Origin: an uncultured Aquimarina sp.
GTDB taxonomy: Bacteria > Bacteroidota > Bacteroidia > Flavobacteriales > Flavobacteriaceae
Assembly (NCBI GenBank): GCA_947495425.1
Contig: CANLYR010000011.1
Location: 1-64,000, forward strand
Reading direction: 5' to 3'
Length of the DNA stretch: 64,000 nt
The position numbers were made by a program, and so were the translations under genes. The notes beneath the pieces were generated by a model. It ran no database searches and was not told the origin of the DNA. It was given only the letters and a program-made list of their open reading frames with translations. This document shows positions 1 through 12,572 of this stretch, in pieces (the stretch's first letter is position 1; the number at the start of each line of letters is the position of its first letter).

Positions 1-92
1 TTTCGGGGTTTTATTATACTTAAATATACAACAAAACCCTCATATTTACAAGAGTTTTCGTGTTTTATGAAGGTGCCAGTTAAGATAAAAAA

Positions 93-127
93 AGCTGAAC
101 AATACCAATATTGTTCAGCTTTTTTTA
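93..127. terminator. bidirectional intrinsic terminator
   Basis: 12-bp perfect stem AGCTGAACAATA/TATTGTTCAGCT with A-run 5' and T-run 3'. Confidence 0.85.
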
Positions 128-144
128 AATTCTTATTTGTTTTG

Positions 145-678
145 TTACAAATAAAACGGAACTTCAACTCGAGTAGTATCCCATCCCATTACCATATGAT
201 ATCCTTTATCTACCTTTTTAAATGCTATAGAAAATGCCTCTAAAGCATCTCCAGACGATACAGGTACCTTTATTCTCGCTACATCTTTTGCTTCGTCGTA
301 TGTATACGCTCCCCAGCTATCTAAGTCAGAATTTATGATTATAGTCCACTCTTTTTCACCAGGAATTGTAAAAAGAGAGTAAGATCCAGCTTTTATAGTT
401 TGATCCCCCATTTTTACGTCCTGAAAGAATTTAATTTCAGTTGCTTCATCAGCACCAGTTCTCCATACTTTGTCTAATTTTACTAGATTTCCAAAGATTT
501 CTCTACTCTTTTTTTGTGGACGACTGTAAACTACTTTTATAGTTGGTTTAGCGTTTCGGTCAGTCTTGGCATATGTAATGTCCGTTGGACTTTTTTGTAA
601 TTCAGCAAATTTTTGAGCATTTGTGGTTGTTAATGCTCCAAGAAACATAATAACAACTAATAAGAGTGTTTTTTTCAT
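145..678 (-). CDS. DUF2911-family secreted protein
   Basis: Signal peptide followed by DUF2911-like sequence (ASPTDIT-like start, KAGSYSLFTIPGEKEWTIIIN). Confidence 0.85.
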   Translation of the reverse strand: MKKTLLLVVIMFLGALTTTNAQKFAELQKSPTDITYAKTDRNAKPTIKVVYSRPQKKSREIFGNLVKLDKVWRTGADEATEIKFFQDVKMGDQTIKAGSYSLFTIPGEKEWTIIINSDLDSWGAYTYDEAKDVARIKVPVSSGDALEAFSIAFKKVDKGYHMVMGWDTTRVEVPFYL

Positions 679-935
679 AATAGTGATTTTAATTTATTTG
701 ATTGTCGTAAAGATAGATGTGAACTAACAAGCTAAATGTTAATCAAGCTATAAATTCTGTTAAATGTTTCTGATGACAGTTTAATACTGTTATGCTTGTT
801 GAATTGAAGTTGATGTTTCATATTTTTATTTTTTTAATTATTTTAGTTTTAATTTGAAGCCTATTTATTGTTTATTGTTTTTATTTTGTAACTATAAAGT
901 GATCTTTGAACTTTCAATTAATTAATAAAAAAGAT

Positions 936-2600
936 ATGTGCGGAATTGTTTGTGCTTTTGATTTAAAACAAGAAACTGAGGTGTTACGGCCACAAGTATT
1001 AGAAATGTCTAAAAAAATTCGTCACAGAGGTCCGGATTGGAGTGGTATATATTCGCACGACAAAGCAATATTATCTCATGAGAGATTAGCTATTGTTGAT
1101 CCAGCTTCGGGAAAACAACCTTTGTTTAGTGAGGATAAAAAAATAGTTTTAGCCGCAAACGGTGAAATATATAATCACAGAGAATTACGTGAGCAGTTTA
1201 AAGAAAAATATAATTTTCAGACAGCATCAGATTGTGAAGTGATTTTGGCATTGTATCAGGAAAAAGGTGTTGATTTTATTGATGATTTGAGTGGAATTTT
1301 TGCTTTTGCATTATATGATGTAGAGCGAGACTTTTATTTAATAGTTAGAGATCATATGGGAATTATACCATTATATATGGGTTGGGACCAAGATGGAACA
1401 TTTTATGTAGCTTCAGAATTAAAAGCATTAGAAAGTGTTTGTACTAAAATTGAACTATTCCCACCCGGTCATTATTTAACTAGCGAAAATGCAGAACTCA
1501 AGAAATGGTATGCCAGAGATTGGTCTGATTACGAAACAGTAAAAGATAATCAAACGAGTATTGATGAAGTTAGAGATGCTCTTGAAGCTGCTGTACACAG
1601 GCAGTTAATGTCTGATGTTCCTTATGGCGTATTATTATCAGGCGGTTTGGATTCTTCAGTGACTTCTGCAATAGCAAAAAAATATGCAGACAAGAGAATA
1701 GAATCAGGCGATACTAAAGAAGCATGGTGGCCACAATTGCATTCTTTTTCTGTGGGGTTAGAGGGTTCTCCGGATCTTGCAGCCGCACAAAAGGTGGCAG
1801 ATCATATCGGTACCGTTCATCATGAAATCAAATTTACAATTCAGGAAGGGCTTGATGCGATTAGAGATGTTATCTACAATCTAGAAACCTATGATATTAC
1901 AACGATCAGAGCTTCTACACCGATGTATCTAATGGCTAGAGTTATAAAATCTATGGGCGTGAAAATGGTGCTCTCTGGAGAAGGAGCTGATGAGATTTTT
2001 GGTGGATATCTTTACTTTCATAAAGCGCCAAGTGCGCAAGAGTTTCATGAAGAAACCGTTCGTAAATTAGATAAATTGCACATGTATGATTGCTTGCGAG
2101 CTAATAAATCACTTGCAGCATGGGGAATAGAGGGGCGTGTACCATTTTTAGATAAAGAGTTTATGGATGTTGCCATGAGGATTAATCCACAAGACAAGAT
2201 GATTAATGGAGAGCGTATGGAAAAATGGGTGATTCGCAAAGCTTTTGAATCCTATTTGCCCGAAAGTGTAGCCTGGAGGCAAAAAGAACAATTCTCTGAT
2301 GGAGTAGGTTATGATTGGATTGACACATTAAAAGAAGTGGTTGATACAGAAGTAACAGATGAACAAATAGAGAATGCTCATTTTAGATTTCCCATACAAA
2401 CCCCGCAAAACAAAGAAGAGTTTTATTATCGTTCAATATTCGAAAGTCATTTCCCAAGTGATGCGGCAGCGCTTAGTGTACCTCAAGAACCTTCAGTAGC
2501 GTGTAGTACTAAAATTGCTTTAGAATGGGATGAAGCTTTTAAAAACATGAATGATCCAAGCGGTAGAGCGGTCTCTAATGTTCATGAAGAAGCATATTAG
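936..2600 (+). CDS. asnB: asparagine synthase B (glutamine-hydrolysing)
   Basis: MCGIVCAF N-terminal Cys nucleophile, RHRGPDWSG, LLSGGLDSS PP-loop; the ORF-track start at 906 is 10 codons upstream of MCGI. Confidence 0.95.
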   Translation: MCGIVCAFDLKQETEVLRPQVLEMSKKIRHRGPDWSGIYSHDKAILSHERLAIVDPASGKQPLFSEDKKIVLAANGEIYNHRELREQFKEKYNFQTASDCEVILALYQEKGVDFIDDLSGIFAFALYDVERDFYLIVRDHMGIIPLYMGWDQDGTFYVASELKALESVCTKIELFPPGHYLTSENAELKKWYARDWSDYETVKDNQTSIDEVRDALEAAVHRQLMSDVPYGVLLSGGLDSSVTSAIAKKYADKRIESGDTKEAWWPQLHSFSVGLEGSPDLAAAQKVADHIGTVHHEIKFTIQEGLDAIRDVIYNLETYDITTIRASTPMYLMARVIKSMGVKMVLSGEGADEIFGGYLYFHKAPSAQEFHEETVRKLDKLHMYDCLRANKSLAAWGIEGRVPFLDKEFMDVAMRINPQDKMINGERMEKWVIRKAFESYLPESVAWRQKEQFSDGVGYDWIDTLKEVVDTEVTDEQIENAHFRFPIQTPQNKEEFYYRSIFESHFPSDAAALSVPQEPSVACSTKIALEWDEAFKNMNDPSGRAVSNVHEEAY

Positions 2601-2648
2601 TCTGTAATTTACTTTTAAAGTATTCATTAGCGCTAAGTGGATAACGAA

Positions 2649-2680
2649 AAACCCTGAACATTCGCTCAGGGTTTCTATTT
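2649..2680. terminator. intrinsic terminator
   Basis: AAACCCTGA/TCAGGGTTT stem between convergent genes. Confidence 0.7.
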
Positions 2681-2713
2681 TAGCTTATCAAAGGAATGCC
2701 ATTAGTCTTGATA

Positions 2714-3859
2714 CTAATTTCCACACTGCCCTAAGTTAGACCATCTTCTGTTACTTTGCAATTCGTAAAGAAATCCTTGGTATGTAACTTGATCTCCAGT
2801 AGAATAACGATTATTTCTGTTATATGCAGCAATGCCTTCACAAATATCTTCAACTACAGTAGTGTCACATTCGAGAAGACGATTCCATCCAGAGAAATCT
2901 CTTTCGAACAAGAACCCTTGGTAGGTCACTCTATCTCCAACATTGTATTGTTGTCTTCTAACCCATTCGTCAACACCTTCACAGGTGTCACCGCCTCCGG
3001 TATCACCAGAATATAATTGATTGGTTCCTGCAATATCACCAGCAGACAATGTACTTCTGAAAGGGATACGGCTACCATCTTTCTCTAGCATTACAGGTTG
3101 ACCATTTTTACTAAATGTAAAACTGCTGTAAATCATGATAGATTGTACGTCAAATCTTCCTGGGTTCGTAGAATTATTATCTATTCTAAATTGACTAATC
3201 GCACCATCCTGTATGTTTTCAGGAAAAATGTTTACAAATTGGTCTCTGTCGCTTCGGTTTTGTTCATGTAAATAGCCTAATGTATGCCCTATTTCGTGAG
3301 TCATAACTCCAACTCCAATTCTAACTCCCATATTGATCGTACCTCGAGAGCCTTGATTTCCTACACCAGCAGAACCACAATTACAATCGCGACCACTATT
3401 ACGAATGGTTACATAAGAACTTTCGTTGGTTCTTTCTTTAAAACGTATATTAGTTTTATTAGTCCATTCATCCATAGACCTAAAAGTAACATCCCGTTGT
3501 CTACTAGATAAGCTGCTGTCCAAAACGTATACAATGGTGTTGTTACTCCATTTTCGTACTCTGGAAGCAAGTCCCAATTTTGCATCAATACCTTGATTTG
3601 GTTCAGCAAATACATTAAATTCGATTTTTTCGTCTGATAATTGGGCTTCATCAAATAGTACATCTCCCCATTGAAAGGTTCCATCTCCTAAATCTTCAAC
3701 TTGTATCAAATCACCTCTAAAGTATTTATCTACAAGTTTTACTGTTTCTCCAGATTCATCAGGAATATCATCTAAGCTTTCATTTGAACAAGAAGCAAAG
3801 AAAATTCCTAAGCTTAAGGTAGTTACTTTTGCAACATTAATTAATCGTTGAGTTTTCAT
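2714..3859 (-). CDS. astacin-family (M12A, flavastacin-like) metalloprotease lipoprotein with two C-terminal carbohydrate-binding-like repeats
   Basis: HEIGHTLGYLHEQNR zinc motif, lipobox-like FASCSNES, two CEG...Y..GD.VTYQGFL.E repeats. Confidence 0.9.
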   Translation of the reverse strand: MKTQRLINVAKVTTLSLGIFFASCSNESLDDIPDESGETVKLVDKYFRGDLIQVEDLGDGTFQWGDVLFDEAQLSDEKIEFNVFAEPNQGIDAKLGLASRVRKWSNNTIVYVLDSSLSSRQRDVTFRSMDEWTNKTNIRFKERTNESSYVTIRNSGRDCNCGSAGVGNQGSRGTINMGVRIGVGVMTHEIGHTLGYLHEQNRSDRDQFVNIFPENIQDGAISQFRIDNNSTNPGRFDVQSIMIYSSFTFSKNGQPVMLEKDGSRIPFRSTLSAGDIAGTNQLYSGDTGGGDTCEGVDEWVRRQQYNVGDRVTYQGFLFERDFSGWNRLLECDTTVVEDICEGIAAYNRNNRYSTGDQVTYQGFLYELQSNRRWSNLGQCGN

Positions 3860-4337
3860 TTTTTTTGAGTTTGTGTTTTATTAATAATAGTTTTGATAAC
3901 TAACTAATCTCTTTAGTTATTACAAATTCATGTGTTAAAAGTATTTTAAAGAATGTTAAGAAATCTTAATGATTGATTATTCGTTAGGCTCCATCTAGTA
4001 AGCGTATCGTTTTATTAAAATTGAATAAAAACAAATTCTAGATGTTTAATGATTTCATCTTTTAAACTTCAATTTTTCAATTCTGAAACCTAAGCTTATC
4101 GCTTGGTTTTGATGATTTTTTGCCATCTCAAATTAAACAGGAGATGGCTATAAATTTTAAAAATTGGTTTCATTCTATTGAATTGTTAGAGATGTCATAA
4201 AATAAATCTAAATCTCATTTAAGGTTGTTTTCATCGTTTTTAAGAGCTTTTTTTGTTTTTCTGGTAGTTTTCTAACTAATTGTTGATAACTCTTTAAATC
4301 ATCCTTGATAAAACCTCTTTATCTTTTTATGTTTTTT

Positions 4338-4345
4338 TATCTTTG
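4338..4345 (+). promoter_or_regulatory. putative -7 element upstream of gyrB
   Basis: TATCTTTG matches Bacteroidota TAnnTTTG. Confidence 0.5.
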
Positions 4346-4373
4346 TTTGTTGTCAAAAAAATAAAATAATTAA

Positions 4374-6326
<1,953 letters not shown>

Positions 6327-6350
6327 GCCATATACATAAATTTATATCTG

Positions 6351-6388
6351 AAATCCGCTATATTTAGGTATAGCGGATTTTTTTTATA
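6351..6388 (+). terminator. intrinsic terminator of gyrB
   Basis: 12-bp stem AAATCCGCTATA/TATAGCGGATTT then T8. Confidence 0.85.
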
Positions 6389-6417
6389 TTGCAGTGCCCA
6401 AATAAAACCCAAATTGA

Positions 6418-7419
6418 ATGAAAAAGTACACGTTGCTAATAGCATTATTTATAGGTTATTTCACATTTTCCCAGACTGATATTGATCAAATCCTCGAGAT
6501 TGGTATCGAAAATGCTCAAAAGTTTAGTGAAGATTATTTTGCACCAGCAGGAGAAGCTTTAGTCAATAATATGTCAAATGGATGGTATACTACTGCAAAA
6601 GTGAAGAAGTTATGGCATTTTGAAGTCGGACTTGTAGGGAATCTGTCTTTTGTAAGAGAAGATAAACAATCTTTTATTCTAAGAACTCAAGAATACTCTA
6701 ACTTATCCTTTAGTGATGGTAGTACAAGTCAGTTTGTGGCTAACGCATTGGGAACAAACCAACAAAATGTATCTGTAATAGTAAATAGTGGACAAGGATC
6801 AGGATTAGAGGTTGTCTTACCCGATGGTATTGGCGACTCAGAAATTAATGCATTGCCTGGAGGATTTATTCAAGGGTCAATGGGGTTAATAAAAAGTACC
6901 GAGATAAAACTGCGATTCTTACCAAGAATTAAAGCCGTGGGTAATGCCGAAATACAATTATACGGCGTTGCGTTTCAGCACGAATTTACAGATTGGGTTT
7001 ATCCATTAAAGCGATGGCCAGTAAAGCTTTCCGGTTTGTTGGGATATACCAATGTAAAAGGGTTTTATGATATAAATACGAATAGCGGAGTGCCAGGTGA
7101 AGACCAAGAATTAGAGTTAAGTTCAAATTCATGGTTACTTACAAGTATTGTTTCTACCAAATTTCCTGTTCTGAATTTTTACGGAGGCTTGGGCTATTAT
7201 TTTGGGTCAACAGATGCAGATCTGCTTGGTGTATACGAGATTCAAAATGGGCCATCTGCTTCAGAGATAGTGACTGATCCAATTAGCGTTAGAAATAAAA
7301 CAAATGGTGTAAAGGCCACTATAGGTGCACAAGTAAAATTTGGAGTTTTTAAAGCTAATCTAGATTATACCTTACAAAATTATAACAATCTATCTTTAGG
7401 GCTTGCTTTTGGCTGGTAA
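6418..7419 (+). CDS. DUF6588-like outer-membrane/periplasmic protein
   Basis: Signal peptide; beta-strand-rich sequence; C-terminal aromatic F-G-W. Confidence 0.6.
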   Translation: MKKYTLLIALFIGYFTFSQTDIDQILEIGIENAQKFSEDYFAPAGEALVNNMSNGWYTTAKVKKLWHFEVGLVGNLSFVREDKQSFILRTQEYSNLSFSDGSTSQFVANALGTNQQNVSVIVNSGQGSGLEVVLPDGIGDSEINALPGGFIQGSMGLIKSTEIKLRFLPRIKAVGNAEIQLYGVAFQHEFTDWVYPLKRWPVKLSGLLGYTNVKGFYDINTNSGVPGEDQELELSSNSWLLTSIVSTKFPVLNFYGGLGYYFGSTDADLLGVYEIQNGPSASEIVTDPISVRNKTNGVKATIGAQVKFGVFKANLDYTLQNYNNLSLGLAFGW

Positions 7420-7527
7420 TTTAGCTTTCTTTTGTTAATTAATTCATTAAAGAATTCGTATTTTCGCGAAGCTGTTGAATTCTTTTTAATAGCATGAATT
7501 ATTATTAATTAAAATACATACAAAATA

Positions 7528-8454
7528 ATGAAAGTTACAGTAGTAGGAGCTGGTGCAGTAGGTGCAAGTTGTGCCGAATATATAGCAATTAAAGATTTTG
7601 CTTCAGAAGTAGTATTGTTAGATATCAAAGAAGGATATGCAGAAGGTAAAGCGATGGATCTTATGCAAACTGCCTCTTTAAACGGTTTCGATACAAAAAT
7701 CACAGGAACTACAGGAGATTATTCTAAAACTGCCGGAAGTGATATTGCTGTAATTACTTCAGGGATTCCTCGTAAACCAGGGATGACACGCGAAGAGTTG
7801 ATAGGTATTAATGCAGGTATTGTAAAAACAGTTTCTTCTAGTTTAATAGAACATTCACCAAATGCGATCATTATCGTTGTGAGTAATCCTATGGATACCA
7901 TGACCTATTTAGTACATAAAACAACTAGCCTTCCTAAAAATAGAATTATTGGTATGGGAGGAGCATTAGACAGTGCACGTTTCAAATACAGATTAGCAGA
8001 AGCGCTAGGAGCTCCGATATCTGATGTAGACGGAATGGTGATCGGTGGTCATAGTGATAAAGGAATGGTGCCTTTAACTAGACTAGCAACCAGAAATAGT
8101 GTACCTGTTTCAGAATTTATTGCTAACGATAGATTAGATCAAGTAGCTGCTGATACCAAAGTAGGAGGCGCCACACTCACTAAGTTGTTAGGAACATCTG
8201 CATGGTATGCACCAGGAGCAGCTGTATCTGGACTCGTTCAGGCAATTGCTTGTGATCAAAAGAAAATCTTCCCATGTTCTGTATTATTAGAAGGAGAGTA
8301 TGGATTAAATGGCCTATGTATCGGTGCACCTGTTGTTTTGGGTAAAGATGGTATCGAAAAGATTGTTGAAATCGAACTTAGCGATGCAGAAAAAGCTAAA
8401 CTTGCAGAAAGTGCTGAAGGCGTTAAAAAAACCAATGGATTACTAGAGTTGTAA
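7528..8454 (+). CDS. mdh: malate dehydrogenase
   Basis: MKVTVVGAGAVGASCAEYIA; VVSNPMDTMTY; GGHSDKGMVPL. Confidence 0.96.
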   Translation: MKVTVVGAGAVGASCAEYIAIKDFASEVVLLDIKEGYAEGKAMDLMQTASLNGFDTKITGTTGDYSKTAGSDIAVITSGIPRKPGMTREELIGINAGIVKTVSSSLIEHSPNAIIIVVSNPMDTMTYLVHKTTSLPKNRIIGMGGALDSARFKYRLAEALGAPISDVDGMVIGGHSDKGMVPLTRLATRNSVPVSEFIANDRLDQVAADTKVGGATLTKLLGTSAWYAPGAAVSGLVQAIACDQKKIFPCSVLLEGEYGLNGLCIGAPVVLGKDGIEKIVEIELSDAEKAKLAESAEGVKKTNGLLEL

Positions 8455-8476
8455 TCCTTAGTTCAATACCAAGTAT

Positions 8477-8506
8477 CATAAGAGCTACTAAATAGTAGCT
8501 CTTATG
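8477..8506. terminator. hairpin downstream of mdh
   Basis: 14-bp perfect stem CATAAGAGCTACTA/TAGTAGCTCTTATG with 2-nt spacer; weak T tract. Confidence 0.5.
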
Positions 8507-8633
8507 GTTTAAAATAGCGTTTATTAGATTTTTATAGTACTCTTTTTCAAGTTATATATAAAGTTTAGAACTGAGCAATAGATATTTGTTTAAAGACGTT
8601 ATAATTGAAATTTATATTTTTTATATTTGCCGG

Positions 8634-9254
8634 ATGATGAAAAAATGGTACTTCGCAATTTTGATTACTGCATTTACAGCGCTTGTTGTGATGCAGCAGC
8701 ATACTGTCGTACCTAATCAGGAAATTGTATTGGAGTTTGTTGATAGAGAGGTTACTTCTCTAAATGCTCAAAAAGCGATTGCAAACGTAAAGAAACAATT
8801 GCAATCCATAGGAGTGAAGTATACCTTGGTATCAAAGGGATCAAAAAACGGAACTCTTAAAATTAAATATTACAGCGATGCAGATGTAACCTTTATAAAA
8901 GAAATACTTTCTACAACACAAAATATAGCGTTAGATCATATTTTTTATGATCAAAGTGAAGGTGACCATCAAAATCCTTTACCCAAAAATTCAAAGGAGT
9001 ATAATCTCGATGTTTATCAAATACAAAAAAGCGTAGATTTTGATAGATATCTTGTAGTTGAGCATGATTTTAAGGTAAAACATATACAAGATAGTTCTGC
9101 TAGTGTTGGCGCATATGGTTTTTCCACTAGTATTGACAAAGATAATCTGGATAAGCTACTACACGTTGCCCATAAAGTATATCATGGCATTGCAATTGCG
9201 ATAGATACTACTTCACAAAACACTCCAGAAGTAAGAGCTGGGCCAGTCTCCTAA
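8634..9254 (+). CDS. hypothetical membrane-anchored protein
   Basis: MMKKWYFAILITAFTALVV; start chosen downstream of the TATATTTG box at 8622-8629. Confidence 0.65.
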   Translation: MMKKWYFAILITAFTALVVMQQHTVVPNQEIVLEFVDREVTSLNAQKAIANVKKQLQSIGVKYTLVSKGSKNGTLKIKYYSDADVTFIKEILSTTQNIALDHIFYDQSEGDHQNPLPKNSKEYNLDVYQIQKSVDFDRYLVVEHDFKVKHIQDSSASVGAYGFSTSIDKDNLDKLLHVAHKVYHGIAIAIDTTSQNTPEVRAGPVS

Positions 9255-9487
9255 ATTTAGGATTCAAATTTTCCATAAAATTCCTAAAAATCAATTCGAT
9301 TTTAAAAGTTAAAAGAAGAGTACTTCAAAATTCTTGAAAACTCAACTCAACTTTTATATATGTAGCTCATATCAGTATATGATAAGGCTCAACTATAACA
9401 TACAAAATAATCATAAATCATTGTCAAATCGTAAGTGAATTTTATAATTCTTCATTTTTAAAAAGGTTTGGCCAAAATAAATAAATA

Positions 9488-12400
9488 ATGCAAAACAAAG
9501 GACTTGTTAGGGTATTCGCACTCTTGTTTGGTTTGGTATGTGTATACCAACTATCATACACGTATCTTGCTTATACAAAAGAAGCAGAAGCAGAAGCTTT
9601 TGCAGCACAAAAATATGCTGAGGACGTAGATAATTACTCTAAATTAAGAGAAACCGCAGAACGTAATTATTTGGATTCTATCGGAAAAGAAGAAATCTTT
9701 GCCGGGATTACCTATAATGACGCTAAGAATAAAGAACTTAATAAAGGTCTTGACCTTAAAGGAGGGATTAATGTTATTCTTCAAATTTCTGTAAAAGACA
9801 TTTTAAAAGGGCTTTCTAATAATTCTAAAGACCCATCTTTTAATCAAGCATTGCTTGCTACAGATGAAATTCAAAAGAATAGCCAGAATACATATATCGA
9901 AGATTTCTTTACTGAGTTTGAAAAAATACCAGATGCAAAACTAGCATCGCCGGATATTTTTGCAAATAAAAACTTAAGTGATGATATCACATACGACATG
10001 ACCAATGATGTGGTTAGACCCGTACTAAGAAGAAAAATTGACGAGTCTGTAACTTCTGCATTCGAGGTACTACGTAAGCGTATCGATAAATTTGGGGTTA
10101 CACAACCTAATATCCAACGTCTGGGAGAGTCAGGTCGTATCTTGGTAGAATTACCAGGAGCAAAAGATGTAGATAGAGTTAAAAGTTTACTACAAAGTAC
10201 TGCACAATTAGAATTTTGGGATGTATACAAGTCAGAAGAAATTTTTCCTTTCTTATTTTCGGCAAATACCTTATTAAAGGAACAGGCAGATGCAGCTAAT
10301 GTAGAAGAAGATAAAGAAGAATCTGAAGTTGAGGCTAAAACTGAAACTGAGGTTAACGAAGAAACTGAGGCAGAAGCCGTAGTCGATTCTACTCAGGTTG
10401 ATACAACAAAAACAGATGCTGATACTGCTATCGAAGATTTATTAGAAGACGCAGAGGATTCTACAGATATACAGGCTCAGGTAAACCCGTTATTTGATCT
10501 TATTGCTGTTCAGGGAGGCCAGGGAGGTCCGGTAATTGTATCTGTTGAGAAAAAGAATGCAGATCAGTTTATGGCATACCTTAATGATCCAAAGGTAAGA
10601 GCGTTATTACCTGTAGAACAGCGATATGCAAAATTTGCATGGGGAAAACCAGAAAAAGATTCTGAGTTTTTAGACCTATATGCGATCAAAGGAAATCGAG
10701 ATAACGAACCAGAATTAAGTGGTGGCGTAATTACTGATGCACGACAAGAATATAACCAGTTAGGTAAAGTAGCGGTTAGTATGCAGATGGATGGTAAGGG
10801 AGCAAAAAAATGGGAAGAAATGACAGGTCGAGCATTTAGTCAAAGAAGTCAGATTGCTGTCGTACTTGATGATGTTGTATATTCTGCGCCTGGTGTTACT
10901 ACAGGAGCTATTAGCGGTGGAAGAAGTGAAATTACCGGAGATTTTTCGATCGAAGAAGGTCAGGATTTAGCCAATGTACTAAGAGCAGGTAAGTTACCGG
11001 CTTCTGCAGATATTATTCAGAGTGAGGTAGTGGGACCTTCTTTGGGACAAGAAGCTATCGATAGTGGTATTATGTCCTTTGCAATTGCATTGGTATTGAT
11101 TCTAATCTGGATGATATTTTATTATGGCAAAGCGGGTGCTTTTGCCGATGTCGCTTTGGTTGTTAATATCTTATTCATATTTGGAGTATTAGCCGGGCTG
11201 AAAGCGGTACTAACACTTCCTGGTATTGCAGGTATTGTACTTACCATTGGTATGTCTGTTGATGCAAACGTATTAATATTTGAAAGAATTAGAGAAGAAC
11301 TTGCCAAAGGGAAATCACAAGCAGATGCTATTAAAGATGGGTTTAGTAATGCATTATCGTCGATCCTCGATGCTAACATTACTACAGGTCTTACAGGGTT
11401 GATCTTATTAGTTATTGGTACAGGACCAATAAAAGGTTTTGCTACTACGTTACTAATTGGTATTTTAACATCGCTGTTCACTGCAATCTTTATCACTCGA
11501 TTGTTTATTGATGGGTATGGTAAGAATGGTAAAGAATTAGCGTTTTCTACTGGTGCTACCAAGAACTTATTTAAAAATGTAAATATAGATTTCTTAAAAA
11601 AGCGCAAGGTAGCTTATGTGATCTCAGGGATTATTATTGCTGCCGGTATTGGTTCACTATTTACACAAGGATTAGACCAAGGTGTAGATTTTGTTGGAGG
11701 TAGAACGTATACCGTGCGATTTGCCAAAGATGTAGTTCCTACAACAGTCGAGAAAGATCTGGTTGCCGTGTTTGAAAGTGCACAGGCAAAAACGCTGGGA
11801 GCAAATAATCAGCTTAAGATTACAACAAAGTATAAAGTAAATGAAACAGGTGAAGGGGTTGATACTGAAATTTCTACCAAACTATTTGAAGCATTAAAGC
11901 CATATCTAACTGAAGGATTAACATACGACGAATTTGCAAACGGAGATGAAGATAAGCAAGTTGGTATTATGTCTTCTATGAAAGTAGGTCCCACTATTGC
12001 AGATGATATTAAGCAAGCTGCTTTTTGGTCTGTATTAGGATCGTTAATCGTGGTATTCTTATATATCTTATTACGATTTAGAAGATGGCAATTTAGTTTG
12101 GGTGCAGTAGCAGCTGTATTCCATGACGTGTTAATTGTATTAGGAGTGTTCTCTATAACATGGAAATTTATGCCATTTAATATGGAGATTGACCAGGCAT
12201 TTATAGCAGCTATACTTACTGTAATTGGTTACTCATTGAATGATACCGTGGTTGTATTTGATAGAATCAGAGAATTCTTCCAAGAGCATACAGGTAGAAA
12301 GTTAGATGATAATGTAAATGGAGCTTTGAACAGTACCTTAAGTCGAACACTAAATACGTCTTTGACCACATTATTGGTACTTATTGCAATATTCATTTTT

Positions 12401-12550
12401 GCAGTACCACTAAGAGGATTTATGTTTTCATTAATCATAGGTGTACTCATCGGTACATATTCCTCTTTATTTATCGCAACACCGATAATGTATGATACCG
12501 TTAGCAAAGTTGGCTTGAAGACTAAAGAAAAAGAAGTAGAAAAAAAGTAA
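9488..12550 (+). CDS. secDF: SecDF fused protein translocase subunit
   Basis: LNKGLDLKGGINVIL, SecD and SecF transmembrane halves (SVDANVLIFERIREEL, YSLNDTVVVFDRIRE). Confidence 0.96.
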   Translation: MQNKGLVRVFALLFGLVCVYQLSYTYLAYTKEAEAEAFAAQKYAEDVDNYSKLRETAERNYLDSIGKEEIFAGITYNDAKNKELNKGLDLKGGINVILQISVKDILKGLSNNSKDPSFNQALLATDEIQKNSQNTYIEDFFTEFEKIPDAKLASPDIFANKNLSDDITYDMTNDVVRPVLRRKIDESVTSAFEVLRKRIDKFGVTQPNIQRLGESGRILVELPGAKDVDRVKSLLQSTAQLEFWDVYKSEEIFPFLFSANTLLKEQADAANVEEDKEESEVEAKTETEVNEETEAEAVVDSTQVDTTKTDADTAIEDLLEDAEDSTDIQAQVNPLFDLIAVQGGQGGPVIVSVEKKNADQFMAYLNDPKVRALLPVEQRYAKFAWGKPEKDSEFLDLYAIKGNRDNEPELSGGVITDARQEYNQLGKVAVSMQMDGKGAKKWEEMTGRAFSQRSQIAVVLDDVVYSAPGVTTGAISGGRSEITGDFSIEEGQDLANVLRAGKLPASADIIQSEVVGPSLGQEAIDSGIMSFAIALVLILIWMIFYYGKAGAFADVALVVNILFIFGVLAGLKAVLTLPGIAGIVLTIGMSVDANVLIFERIREELAKGKSQADAIKDGFSNALSSILDANITTGLTGLILLVIGTGPIKGFATTLLIGILTSLFTAIFITRLFIDGYGKNGKELAFSTGATKNLFKNVNIDFLKKRKVAYVISGIIIAAGIGSLFTQGLDQGVDFVGGRTYTVRFAKDVVPTTVEKDLVAVFESAQAKTLGANNQLKITTKYKVNETGEGVDTEISTKLFEALKPYLTEGLTYDEFANGDEDKQVGIMSSMKVGPTIADDIKQAAFWSVLGSLIVVFLYILLRFRRWQFSLGAVAAVFHDVLIVLGVFSITWKFMPFNMEIDQAFIAAILTVIGYSLNDTVVVFDRIREFFQEHTGRKLDDNVNGALNSTLSRTLNTSLTTLLVLIAIFIFAVPLRGFMFSLIIGVLIGTYSSLFIATPIMYDTVSKVGLKTKEKEVEKK

Positions 12551-12572
12551 ATCGTTTTTCTTCATGATAAAA

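Noticed and set aside
11122-11607. 161-aa minus-strand ORF
   Set aside because: Lies entirely antisense to secDF; no independent protein features.
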